A DNA stretch of 10,972 nt from Clostridia bacterium (GTDB lineage Bacteria; Bacillota_A; Clostridia; Oscillospirales; CAG-272). The stretch lies in the NCBI GenBank assembly GCA_017462445.1, contig JAFTRB010000080.1, positions 1-10,972 on the forward strand, in the 5' to 3' direction. The notes under the pieces are model-generated. The model did no database searches. It was not told where the DNA came from and saw nothing but the letters and a program-made list of their open reading frames with translations. The position numbers were made by a program, and so were the translations under genes. Shown in pieces: positions 1 through 8,800 of this stretch. Numbering within the stretch: the first letter of the stretch is position 1; every line of letters begins with the position of its first letter.

Positions 1-3
1 CCC

Positions 4-91
4 ATGCCTCCCTCCGGGAGGGAGGTGGCACGAGCCTGCGAGTGACGGAAGGAGAGCGCGAAAAGTGCTGCCCCCTCTCTGCAAGCCTTGT
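4..91 (+). repeat. Palindromic intergenic repeat R1, copy 1
   Basis: The unit begins with a near-perfect palindrome (CCTCCCTCCGGGAGGGAGG, 7-25). A conserved tail follows, reading TGGCACGAGCCTGCG then AGTGACGGA, then AGGAGAGCGCGAAAAG, a variable stretch of about 9 bases, and CTCTCTGCAAGCC. Positions 4-65 are identical to 2127-2188, a 62-base exact match. The tail's first 24 bases recur at 2340-2363 behind a different palindrome. No credible gene is present here. The unit looks like a dispersed, non-coding, hairpin-forming repeat of the MITE/REP kind, but mobility cannot be shown from this window. Confidence 0.8.
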
Positions 92-184
92 TCAATAAAA
101 GAAAGCCATATCCCCAAGCCTTGCCCCAACAGAGCAAGCCCCCAGCCGCACGCACTCTCCCTCACCCGACTCCGTCGGGAGCTT
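92..184. other. Intergenic filler between repeats
   Basis: This C-rich stretch carries GCAAGCC-like spacer motifs (GCAAGCCCCCAGCC at 134-147) and a short inverted repeat, CCGAC/GTCGG, around 166-177. I see no start codon with a ribosome binding site and no promoter. The open frame over 88-285 is built entirely from repeat units and is not considered a gene. Confidence 0.5.
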
Positions 185-260
185 TCTCGCTGCGGCTCGG
201 TCACCTTCGAGGGAAAACAGTTATCAACTGTTTTCTAACACTCTCAGGTCGCTTCTCTAC
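185..260 (+). repeat. Intergenic repeat R2 with palindromic core, copy 1
   Basis: The left flank is TCTCGCTGCGGCTCGG (185-200) followed by TCAC. The right flank is GTCGCTTCTCTAC (248-260). Between them is a core with a perfect 10-bp inverted repeat, GAAAACAGTT (213-222) and AACTGTTTTC (226-235), with a 3-base loop. A second copy at 2455-2528 has the identical 16-base left flank and a right flank matching 11 of 13 bases, but an unrelated palindromic core. The whole unit is 76 bases here and 74 there. Confidence 0.7.
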
Positions 261-283
261 CTCCCGGATGGAGCCTGTGGAAT

Positions 284-321
284 AGATCCTTCGACTGCGC
301 TACGCTTCGCTCAGGATGACA
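284..321 (-). repeat. Dispersed repeat R3, inverted copy left of the GH29 gene
   Basis: Read on the minus strand, this 38-base unit starts TGTCATCCTGAGCG and ends GCAGTCGAAGGATCT. It matches 2564-2601 at 34 of 38 positions in the opposite orientation, with all four differences in the middle. ATCCT/AGGAT near the ends can pair. Units of the TCATCCTGAGCG...GAAGGATCT type are, from memory, common dispersed repeats in environmental bacterial genomes. The two copies bracket the GH29 gene, its terminator and its promoter. Confidence 0.7.
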
Positions 322-380
322 GGTCGAGAGCATTTCTACAACAACTCACTTTGCCGAGGAGCAAATTACGGACACAAAAC

Positions 381-418
381 AAAGCAAAAACCCAACACGG
401 GTAGCCCCGTGTTGGGTT
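381..418 (-). terminator. Intrinsic terminator of the GH29 gene
   Basis: A perfect 13-bp inverted repeat (AACCCAACACGGG at 389-401, CCCGTGTTGGGTT at 406-418) has a 4-base loop. On the minus strand it is followed by TTTTTGCTTT. It lies 40 bases past the GH29 stop codon and lacks a T-run on the plus strand, so it is directional and serves the minus-strand gene. Confidence 0.92.
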
Positions 419-458
419 AATCAATATATTTTAGATGAATTCTTAAGAAGTCTTTTAA

Positions 459-1769
459 TTACTTAAGAAATACCTCTATAACCGGCACGACCACATCAGG
501 CTTAACGAAGGGTATTTTGAAGAATACCATCTCCTTGCCGGCAGACTGCCCCTCCGAGAAGTGGGTGGTCTTACCCTCGGTGAAGCAAATCTCCGAGCCA
601 TCGTGAAGGAACTGAGCATAGGCGACCTTGCCCGCCAGGCCCTTTACCTCGAGGAACTGGTAGGGGTAGTCGAAGATGTGTATATAAAGACGGGTGCCGT
701 CATCGCTCTGGGTATAGTGGCAGCCGAAGGGACAGGTTGGCAAAAGCTCCGGCTCTGCCATCGTACAGCCGTAGATGGAGCGACCGTTGTAATGCATCCA
801 CTCACCGAAAACTCCAAGAGCGTTATCGGCTCTTTTATCAAAGCAGCCGCGGGCGGTAGGGCCGACATTCATAAGCAGGTTTCCGCCAAAGGCAACCGTT
901 GTTATCAGCATACGGATAAGCATATCGGGTGACTTCCAGGTTGTTTCGTCCCTATGATAGCCCCAGGAGCCGGAGAAGGTCTGGCAGGCCTCCCAGGTCA
1001 CAAGCTCGCCCGTCTCGGGATGGCGAGGCCACTCTGTTACCTGATACTGCTCGGGTGTGCGTATATCTCCCTCCACGCCTGTGCGGTTGTCAATTATAAT
1101 ATGGGGCTGGAGCGAGCGCACAAGCGCAATAAGCTTCTCTGCCTCCCAGTCATCCTTGCCCTTGCCGGGCATTCCCTTGTAGGTGTTGTTGGGATAGGAG
1201 AAATCAAACCAAAGGATATCGATCTTTCCATAGTTTGTCAGAAGCTCCGTAACCTGGTTGCGCATATATTCAGCATATCTGCGCATATCTCTGCCCTTGT
1301 TGAACTCGGCAGGATCGGAATCATCACGCCTTGGGTGAATTCCGTCAAGAGTGAAATCGGGGTGATGCCAGTCGATAAGAGAATAGTAGAAGCCAACCTT
1401 CAGCCCCTCGGCGCGGAACGCCTCCACATATTCACGAACCAGATCCCTGCCAAAGGGTGTGTTCATAATATTGTAGTCGGTGTACTTGGTATCAAAGAGG
1501 CAGAAGCCCTCGTGATGCTTGGTGGTAAGCACCGCATACTTCATTCCTGCGGCCTTAGCATTTTTTGCCCACTCGCGTGCATCAAAAAGATCGGGGTCAA
1601 AGCGCTCAAAATAGCGCTGGTAGACATCCTCGCGAATACGCTCATTGCTCTTTATCCATTCGTGCCTTGCGGGCAGAGCATAAAGACCGAAGTGGATAAA
1701 CATTCCAAACCTGTCATTAACGAACCACTCGGTATCGCCGACGGTTGCTCTTCTCTTGTAGCTTGACAT
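459..1769 (-). CDS. GH29 family alpha-L-fucosidase, cytoplasmic
   Basis: A 436-residue protein that should hydrolyse terminal alpha-L-fucose by the retaining mechanism of GH29. It has no signal peptide, so it probably acts in the cytoplasm on imported short oligosaccharides. The catalytic barrel opens with FGMFIHFGLY (21-30). KHHEGF (84-89) is a substrate-binding motif of the family, and the nucleophile is probably Asp189 in ILWFDFSYP. NLLMNVGP (297-304) closes the barrel, and a short beta domain follows from about 340. The start at 1769 is chosen because GAGGTG lies just upstream and the GH29 homology begins there. The same frame stays open to 1883, but that part encodes the structured leader and reaches the predicted transcription start. 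It has its own promoter and terminator and is divergent from the GH95 genes. The GH29 family call is strong. Linkage preference, such as alpha-1,2 versus alpha-1,3/4, cannot be read here. Confidence 0.93.
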   Translation of the reverse strand: MSSYKRRATVGDTEWFVNDRFGMFIHFGLYALPARHEWIKSNERIREDVYQRYFERFDPDLFDAREWAKNAKAAGMKYAVLTTKHHEGFCLFDTKYTDYNIMNTPFGRDLVREYVEAFRAEGLKVGFYYSLIDWHHPDFTLDGIHPRRDDSDPAEFNKGRDMRRYAEYMRNQVTELLTNYGKIDILWFDFSYPNNTYKGMPGKGKDDWEAEKLIALVRSLQPHIIIDNRTGVEGDIRTPEQYQVTEWPRHPETGELVTWEACQTFSGSWGYHRDETTWKSPDMLIRMLITTVAFGGNLLMNVGPTARGCFDKRADNALGVFGEWMHYNGRSIYGCTMAEPELLPTCPFGCHYTQSDDGTRLYIHIFDYPYQFLEVKGLAGKVAYAQFLHDGSEICFTEGKTTHFSEGQSAGKEMVFFKIPFVKPDVVVPVIEVFLK

Positions 1770-1773
1770 AATA

Positions 1774-1779
1774 CACCTC
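1774..1779 (-). promoter_or_regulatory. Ribosome binding site deciding the GH29 start
   Basis: On the minus strand GAGGTG stands four bases before the ATG at 1769-1767. It complements the 3' end of 16S rRNA over six bases. It supports the 436-residue protein rather than the longer open frame reaching 1883. Confidence 0.75.
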
Positions 1780-1794
1780 GCATTTTTTATTATC

Positions 1795-1879
1795 GAGTCG
1801 GTAGCTGTGGCGGCGAACGCGCAAGGCCCGAGGGCGAACGCCCGGGACCGCCAAAGCCAAGGCGCAGCGCCCCCGACTC
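1795..1879 (-). other. GC-rich structured leader of the GH29 mRNA
   Basis: An 85-base block is closed by the perfect 7-bp inverted repeat GAGTCGG (1795-1801) and CCGACTC (1873-1879). Inside are a second pair, TGGCGG (1808-1813) with CCGCCA (1848-1853), an apical hairpin GGGC-GAAC-GCCC (1832-1843), and a small hairpin GGCG-CAG-CGCC in the right part. It is far richer in GC than the AT-rich sequence on either side and lies between the predicted GH29 transcription start and its ribosome binding site. It could be a folded 5' leader or a small repeat inserted in the leader. No known riboswitch class was recognised. Confidence 0.6.
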
Positions 1880-1887
1880 TCACCCCT

Positions 1888-1916
1888 ATTATAGCAATCC
1901 CGCCACAGAATTACAA
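1888..1916 (-). promoter_or_regulatory. Sigma-A-type promoter of the GH29 gene
   Basis: Read on the minus strand: -35 TTGTAA (1916-1911), a 17-base spacer, and a perfect -10 TATAAT (1893-1888) preceded by TGC, an extended -10. Transcription should start near 1881, giving a leader of about 110 bases that contains the structured block 1795-1879. Confidence 0.85.
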
Positions 1917-1977
1917 TATACAAAGTAAATATATTTCTTAACAAAGTTTAGGTTGCGCCGCTTTACGAATTACTTGA

Positions 1978-2103
1978 AAGCCCAGCCCCCCGAGGGGAAA
2001 GCCATAGCCCAAGCCTCCCTCCGGGAGGGTAAAGATAGCTGCTACCGCAACCATCTTTGAAGGATCCAGCGAAAAGCCCTGTCCCCTCTCTGCAAGCCCA
2101 GCC
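1978..2103 (+). repeat. Partial R1 repeats and spacer motifs
   Basis: This stretch starts with AAGCCCAGCC (1978-1987) and has a CCCCCCGAGGGG imperfect palindrome. It then has a truncated R1 palindrome (CCCTCCGGGAGGG, within 2014-2029) without its usual tail. At 2069-2098 is the distal end of an R1 unit, GCGAAAAG, a variable stretch, then CCTCTCTGCAAGCC. The 12-base spacer GCAAGCCCAGCC stands at 2092-2103. These are degenerate or broken members of the family seen intact at 2127-2210. Confidence 0.6.
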
Positions 2104-2126
2104 CACCAAAGGCAAGCCACACTGCA

Positions 2127-2210
2127 ATGCCTCCCTCCGGGAGGGAGGTGGCACGAGCCTGCGAGTGACGGAAGGAGAGCGCGAAAAGCCGTGTACCCTC
2201 TCTGCAAGCC
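2127..2210 (+). repeat. Palindromic intergenic repeat R1, copy 2
   Basis: Positions 2127-2188 are identical to 4-65, including the palindrome CCTCCCTCCGGGAGGGAGG (2130-2148) and the TGGCACGAGCCTGCG tail. After a variable 8-9 base stretch it ends in CCTCTCTGCAAGCC, as copy 1 does. The next spacer GCAAGCCCAGCC (2204-2215) overlaps its end. Direct orientation relative to copy 1. Confidence 0.85.
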
Positions 2211-2241
2211 CAGCCCCCCCTAAGCAAGCCTTCCATTGTAG

Positions 2242-2279
2242 GGACCGGCGTCCCGACGGTCCGTGTGGGATAATCCACA
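2242..2279 (+). repeat. Two adjacent small hairpins (repeat R4)
   Basis: GGACCG (2242-2247) pairs with CGGTCC (2257-2262) over a 9-base loop. TGTGG (2264-2268) pairs with CCACA (2275-2279) over a 6-base loop. The unit sits between two copies of the 12-base spacer GCAAGCCCAGCC (2204-2215 and 2282-2293), like the other repeat units here. Only one copy is in the window, so calling it a repeat family member is inference. Confidence 0.5.
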
Positions 2280-2319
2280 GAGCAAGCCCAGCCACACCAA
2301 AGTCAATCAACTTTTAAAG

Positions 2320-2434
2320 CCTTCCCCTCGAGGGGAAGGTGGCACGAGCCTGCGAGTGACGGATGAGGTGTCTGCCGAAGCTTTGCGCTCAATATGCTTT
2401 GTCTTTTATCCTTACTTCAAATAACACCTCATCC
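2320..2434 (+). repeat. R1 variant with a different palindrome, plus inverted ends
   Basis: A perfect 20-base palindrome, CCTTCCCCTCGAGGGGAAGG (2320-2339), is joined to the same 24-base tail that follows the R1 palindromes (2340-2363, TGGCACGAGCCTGCG then AGTGACGGA). GGATGAGGTGT (2361-2371) is then repeated in inverted form as ACACCTCATCC (2424-2434), enclosing 52 AT-richer bases. The palindrome differs from that of the other R1 copies in both arms while staying self-complementary. Confidence 0.75.
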
Positions 2435-2454
2435 ACCGCTCTGCGGTCCCCCTG

Positions 2455-2528
2455 TCTCGCTGCGGCTCGGGCACAGAACGGCTCTTGCATTATTAATGCA
2501 ATTCACTACCGTTCTGCCGCTTCGCTAC
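2455..2528 (+). repeat. Intergenic repeat R2 with palindromic core, copy 2
   Basis: It shares the left flank TCTCGCTGCGGCTCGG (2455-2470) with copy 1, and the right flank GCCGCTTCGCTAC (2516-2528) is close to that of copy 1. The core is a nested inverted repeat: CAGAACGG (2474-2481) with CCGTTCTG (2509-2516) outside, and TTGCATTA (2485-2492) with TAATGCAA (2494-2501) inside. The core sequence is unrelated to the core of copy 1. Confidence 0.7.
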
Positions 2529-2563
2529 CCGCTGGAGAAGGCTGAAGAGAGCAAGCCCAGCCG

Positions 2564-2601
2564 TGTCATCCTGAGCGGAACGGAGTGCAGTCGAAGGATC
2601 T
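2564..2601 (+). repeat. Dispersed repeat R3, copy right of the GH29 gene
   Basis: A 38-base unit, TGTCATCCTGAGCG to GCAGTCGAAGGATCT, preceded directly by the spacer GCAAGCCCAGCC (2551-2562). It is the inverted partner of 284-321, with 34 of 38 identical. Confidence 0.7.
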
Positions 2602-2742
2602 CCTAAAGCCTCCCTCCCAAAAAGAACATCACTTGAACCTCGTTTTGTGCAACATTGCCATAAATGCGTTTTTTTGTTGTAACAATTACACAGAACTATT
2701 TTGCTTTGAACAAAAATACACTAAGTTTTGTATATTATTACA

Positions 2743-2771
2743 TTGAAAACAAAATATTCATTTGCTAAAAT
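2743..2771 (+). promoter_or_regulatory. Promoter of the first GH95 gene
   Basis: -35 TTGAAA (2743-2748), a 17-base spacer, and -10 TAAAAT (2766-2771) preceded by TGC, an extended -10. It stands in strongly AT-rich DNA (about 2640-2840), unlike the GC-rich repeats upstream. The leader would be about 70 bases. Other weak -10-like boxes exist in this AT-rich region, so the exact start site is uncertain. Confidence 0.65.
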
Positions 2772-2848
2772 CTCATTAAAATTAATAGTATATATTTATC
2801 ATTATACACTAGATTTATTTTTAATGAACTATATTAGGAGATGAAGCT

Positions 2849-5800
2849 ATGAAAAAAAGAATTGTTTCTTTATGTCTTGCTCTGGCAATGCTGTTTGCCT
2901 CTGTTTCCGGCATTTTACCGGTGATGGCGGTTGTCACATCTGCCGAGGGCGAGTTGATTGCAGGCGAGGATATTCCACTGCACCTCTATTATGATGAGGA
3001 GGCGTCCCACGGCGTGAGCCAGGGCTTTGATGATATGAGCGCCTCCAGTGGCTCCGGTGGCCAGTGGATAGAGACGAACCTGAACGATGACTGGGAGCGC
3101 TGGTCTATCCCCGTGGGCAACGGTTACTTTGGCGCTAACCTCTTCGGCAGAACCGAGAGCGAGCGCATTCAATTAACAGATAAGACTCTCGCTAATCCGT
3201 ATCGGATAAACAATGACTCCAAGCTGCCCTGTGACGGCCTTAACAATTTCTCCGAGACCTACATTGATTTTGGTCACAAGAGCGATGCCGTGTCAAATTA
3301 TTCGAGGAAGCTGGACATCGCAACAGCCCTGTCAACGGTCAGCTATGTATATGGCGGCGTGACCTATGAGAGGGAATATTTCACATCCTATCCCGACAAT
3401 GCTCTTGTCATAAGGCTGACCGCCTCCTCCGAGGGAGCGCTCAGCTTTGTCCTTCGCCCCACCGTTCCCTACGAGCAGGAATATATGGCGGTCGTGGGCG
3501 ACCGCGGCGGCAAGGAGGGAACCGTTACCTCCTCTGTTGAGGGCGGCGTTGGCGAGATAGTTCTCTCCGGTAAGATGGAGTATTTCGACATTGACTTCTA
3601 CGGGCTGTATAGGGTTTATACCACGGATGGCGCAATTACCGCCACCACCTGTGTCAATGCGGACGGTGACACCGACGGAACTATAACCGTGTCGGGCGCT
3701 ACCGAGGCTTATATCTATGTCACTCTTGGCACAGATTACGAGCTGACAAGCGAAACCTTTACCGCGGCTGACACAAGCAAGCCCACCTTCTCCACCACCG
3801 TCGAGGATGCAAGGGCGAAGGTTGAGGGATATATGGCTGCCCTTGAAGGACAGAAGGAGGGCAAAAGCCTGTCCGAGGGCTATGAGATAATCAAGGCGCG
3901 CCACTTAGCCGACTATCGGGAGCTTTTTGGCAGAGTAACACTCTCCCTTGATTTCAATGAGGCGGACTTCGCCAAGACGACCGACGAGCTTCTCGCGGAA
4001 TACAAGGCGGGCAGCGGCAGTCAGTATCTTGAGGCACTCTATTTCCAGTATGGCAGATATTTACTTATCGCCTCCTCCCGCGAGGGCGCGCTTCCTGCCA
4101 ACCTGCAGGGAACCTGGAATAGATACAATAACGCCCCCTGGTCAAGCGGCTATTGGCATAACATCAATGTACAGATGAACTATTGGCCCGCCTTCTCCAC
4201 CAACCTGGCAGAGACCTTCCTTGCCTATGCTGACTACAATGCAGCCTATATGGAAAAGGCGGAGAAGGGAGCAACCTCTATTATCCAGCAATATAACCCC
4301 TCGGTACTCGGTCAGGATGGCGGCAACGGCTGGTCCATAGCAACAGGCGGCTATCCCAACGCTGTTTACGGCTCCGAGTCCATCGGAAACCTCGGCTTCA
4401 CAACACAGCTATTCTGGGAATATTTTATGTACACTCAGGACAGTGATGTGCTGGAGCAGGTGGTTTATCCTGTTCTTGTATCCGCAGCGCGCTTTATTAC
4501 CAAGATGGTAAAGGAGGACAAGGACGGCAACTATCTTGCAATTTACACCGACTCCCCCGAGCAGTATGTAAATGGCGTTTGGTATTACACAACAGGTACT
4601 ACCTATGCCCAGTCCTTTGCATATCAGAACAACTACAATCTTCTTCTTGCCGCCAAGGAGCTTGGCATCGATTTTGAGGATACGGGTAGCGAAGATTACG
4701 ACATATTCAAGACGGTTCTCGCTCAGATAGACAAGTATGACCCCATCGTTGTAGGACTCTCCGGACAGGTAAAGGAGTTCCGCGAGGAGGAGAAGTACGG
4801 CGACCTTGGCGAGTATACTCACAGACATATATCCCAGCTTGTCGGCCTTTATCCCGGCAACCTGATAAACGGAACAACACCCGCCTGGCTTGATGCGGCA
4901 AGGTACACCCTCACCGAGCGCGGAGATAACGCAACGGGCTGGGGCGTAGCTCACAGGCTTAACCTCTGGGCAAGAGTACAGGATGGCGAGCGCGCCTATG
5001 ACCTTCTGGAGCAGCTTCTTAAGGTCAACACCGCCACCAACCTCTGGGATCTCCATCCCCCCTTCCAGATCGACGGAAACCTGGGTGGTACAGCCGGCAT
5101 CAGCGAGATGCTTCTCCAAAGCCACGCAGGCTATATTGAGCCTCTTGCCGCAATCCCCTCCGCCTGGGCGAGCGGACAGTATACCGGCCTTGTAGCGCGC
5201 GGCGGCTTTGAGGTCTCGGCAAAATGGGCTGACGGTGTTGCAACCTCGGTAAACCTTCTGTCAAAAATGGGAGGCAGTGTATCTGTCAAGTATGACGGAA
5301 TAACCGAGGCAATAGTAAGAAAGGCAAGCGGCGAGGTTGTCGATTATACCGCAAAGGACGGAGTAATAACCTTCGATACCAAGGCGGGTGAGACCTATAT
5401 AATCACGGGCTTTGAAAAGCGGGTAGCTCCCGACAAGGTCGAGGGCTTGACGGCAGAGGGCGAGTTCCTCTCCGACACCACCCTCACCTGGAATGCTTCT
5501 CCCGACGCCCTTTATTACAATGTATATGTGGCAAGGAATTCCTCTCCCACCTACACCTACCTTGGCAGAACAGCCGACACAGAGTTTGTATACAAGCCTG
5601 ATGCTCTTGCCAATGACAGGCTGACCTTTGCCGTTACCGTTCTTGACGCAAACGGCAATGAGAGCGACAGAGCCCTTGCATATCGCAATCCCGATGATGT
5701 CTCGGCATCTGTCGAGGATGCTGTGGCAAGCGTGGTAGACGAAAAGCTCCAGGTAGCTATTAAGTCCAATGACTACGCAAATAAATTCAAGCTTTATTCA

Positions 5801-8800
5801 AGAGCGAATTCCTCCGCCGAGTGGACTCTTCTTGAGGAGGGCACCTATCCCATTATCATTCTTGATGAATATAGCTCCAAGGTGGAGTATGGCGCGTCTG
5901 TCGTTTCGCTCTTCGGCGAGGAAAGCGAGATAACACCCGTCTCGATAAGCACGCAAGGCGAGATCAACATTCTTGATTATCAGCCCTCCAACATTCTTGG
6001 AAATATTAAGTTTGACCCCACGCCCTATGCCAACAGTATGATACACACCACGGCATACGGCTATCCCACCCTTACCGATGGAAGCTTCAATAATACAACA
6101 GGAAGGTTCTCTACCTCCACCGCCGCAAATATGATTTTCAATGCAACGGCGGCTCTCAGAGGCAGCTTCCTCCTTGGCGAGCTTCGCATCTTCGACTTTG
6201 GCCCGTCGGATACCGCTGCCGACTATCTCGGCACAGCGCTTACCGTAGAGGTGTTCTATGACGGTGAATGGAAAACGGTTAAGAATTATACCTCCAATGC
6301 CGAAATAGTGGGGCTAAGAACAAAAAATGCCTCCGGAGTAAGATATGTGTCGATAGATCTGTCCGGCGTTATGGCGCAGGCTATTCGCGTAAGCATTCCC
6401 AACACGATGAGCGGTAAGTCCATTTCTATCTATGAGATTGAATGCTCGGGCATACAGATTCCCGATACAAAGTCTTACAGCAACAATCTTATTCTGGGCA
6501 AGGATATAATTCTCACCGATGCCTCCTTGAAGCATATGAACCCCGCAAGCAAAGGCCCTTCGGTGCTGACCGATGGCAACCGCTCTGCATCAACGGGAGC
6601 TGATACCTGGTACACCTGGTGGAACCAGACCGATATGCAGTTTGACGGAACGGTAAAGCTTGGCGGAAACGCATACCTCGGCAAGCTTCGTATCTATGAT
6701 ACAAGAGCGGATAAATACACCGACTACAGCTCGGTTGGCCCTCGCTATGTCATCGAGGTTTGTAACGATGGCGAGTGGACACAGCTTTATGATGTTACCC
6801 CCTATACCGCCACTATTGCAAACTATCGCGAGGTTGGCGTAAGGCCGGGAGATACTGCCGAGAGTCAATGGATCGAGTTTGACCTTGGCGGCGTCAAGGC
6901 CCAGGCGGTTCGTATCTATATGCCTCCCAAGTCCAGCGGAAACTTCGATATCCGCGAGATTGAAATAGACGGCTATATTGACACTGATGTGAATATTCCC
7001 GTATACAGCGACAACCTGTTCCTTGGCAATCAGTTTGTTCCCACACCCGAGGCAGAGGCGGTTATTTGGTCTCCCCATACCTATGACAGAGCGACCGATG
7101 GCATTTCCGGCTCGGGCAACCGTCTTAATTCCAGCGGAAAGAATTCCTTTATTGACGGAACGCTTGCCTTCCCGGGCATTGCTTATCTTGAAACCCTTAC
7201 GATAGATTACGGCTCCTATCTGCAGGCGCGCTCCGGCACAGGACTTGTAATACAGACCTTTGCAAACGGAGTATGGACAGATGCTCTTAATGTAACCTAC
7301 GACAGAGCATATCAGGAGGAGGTTACATACGAGCTTGGCGGTATCGCTGCGGAGAAGGTTCGTCTTTATGTTCCTGGCGTTTATCCCACCACCTATGGCG
7401 ACCTCCTTGCGGGAGACTGCATTACTATTGAGGAAATCTATTGTAGCGGAAGCCTTCTGGCTATAGACAAGGAGTGGAGCAATAATCTCTTTGAGGGCTA
7501 TGTCTTTGAAAAGGGTCCCACTGCTGGTACAATCTGGTCTCCCAACACCTATGATAAAATTACCGATGGTGTGTCAAACAACGATAGCAACCGCTTCTCC
7601 ACCTCCGGAAATGCTATAACCGACGGTATTCTTGACTTTGGCGGCGCGCTTGTCGAGCTTGGACAGATGAATGTCTCCTTCAACCCCTACAACGTCAAGA
7701 GATGCGGTAAGGACTTCACCGTACAGGCTTGGCAGGATGGCGAGTGGGTTACAGTTCTTTCCCACATTCACACCGAGGGCGTTAAAACCGAGAGCTTTGA
7801 CCTTGGAGGTGCCAAGGCAGAGAAGGTAAGAATCCTCTCTAGTGGCTCCTTTGACGGCGGCGATTGCACGCAGATTTATGAGATAACCTGCACAGGCTAT
7901 ATTCTTCCTCCCGAGCAGAAACTTGAGGATGAAAACAGCAATGTTCTTCTCAACACCCCGAAGGACAACATATTTGTAAATAATGCAACCATGCATACAA
8001 GCCTGCCCGATGTTACGGCAGCCTTCGACGGCAATCTTGGCACAAGATTCGCAGTTTCCGACCAGGGAGCAAAGCCGTATTCCCTGACGGTCATGCTTGA
8101 TAAGCCTACCTCTCTTTACACACTTCGTATCTATGATTTTAGAAATAGTAACGATACTGCGACAAGGAGTGACAAGACAACGGTTGAGATTTACAGCAAC
8201 GGCATTTGGGTGCCTGTTGTAAAGGACCAGCCCTTGAGCTTTGAGTCAAATTACACAGCCTTCAAGCTCTATGGCGTAGAGACCGACGGAATAAGAATAA
8301 CCTTCTGCAACACTCAGGCAGGAACCAGCGCCTCTATCTATGAGGTAACATGTACCACGGGCCTGTCCGTCACCACCGACCGCACAGCTCTCCTTGATGC
8401 TTACAAGGCGATAGAGGATATGGACACCTCCTTTGAGTTCGGACTTGATCCTATCAAGGAGCTGAAGCTTAAGGAGCGTAAGGCCCTGCTTATGGACACC
8501 GAGGCAAGGCAGGCGGATATTGATAGCTATGTTGCCGAGGTCGAGGCGGCAAAGAATAAGCTCGCCGAGGGTGTTCCCGTGACCGAGGAATACGGTGACT
8601 TCAACAGTTATAATTTGAGCCTTAACGGTGATATCGGCTTCAACTTCTACGGAGATATTTCAAGCACTGCCCTTGATAGCTTCACCGATGCCTTTGTATA
8701 TATTGAGTATGCAAGCGGAGAGACGGAGAAAATTATGCTTTCCACCCTCCCGAGAGATTCTGCCGGCAGACTTGTGCTTTCTCTAAATATGGCCGCAGCA

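Noticed and set aside
954..1766. A 270-codon open frame on the plus strand
   Set aside because: It is antisense to the GH29 gene and has no recognisable motif or expression signal.
1770..1883. A 38-codon N-terminal extension of the GH29 reading frame
   Set aside because: It would start at 1883, essentially at the predicted transcription start and before any ribosome binding site, and would translate the GC-rich hairpin block. The ATG at 1769 has GAGGTG upstream and begins the family homology.
1938..2317. Several overlapping open frames of 75-115 codons in the intergenic region
   Set aside because: They are made of the palindromic repeats and the spacer GCAAGCCCAGCC, overlap one another on both strands, and lack ribosome binding sites.
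1..2601. Possible CRISPR array, because of recurring short palindromic repeats
   Set aside because: Repeat units differ in length and type and are not regularly spaced with unique spacers, and there are no cas genes in the window.
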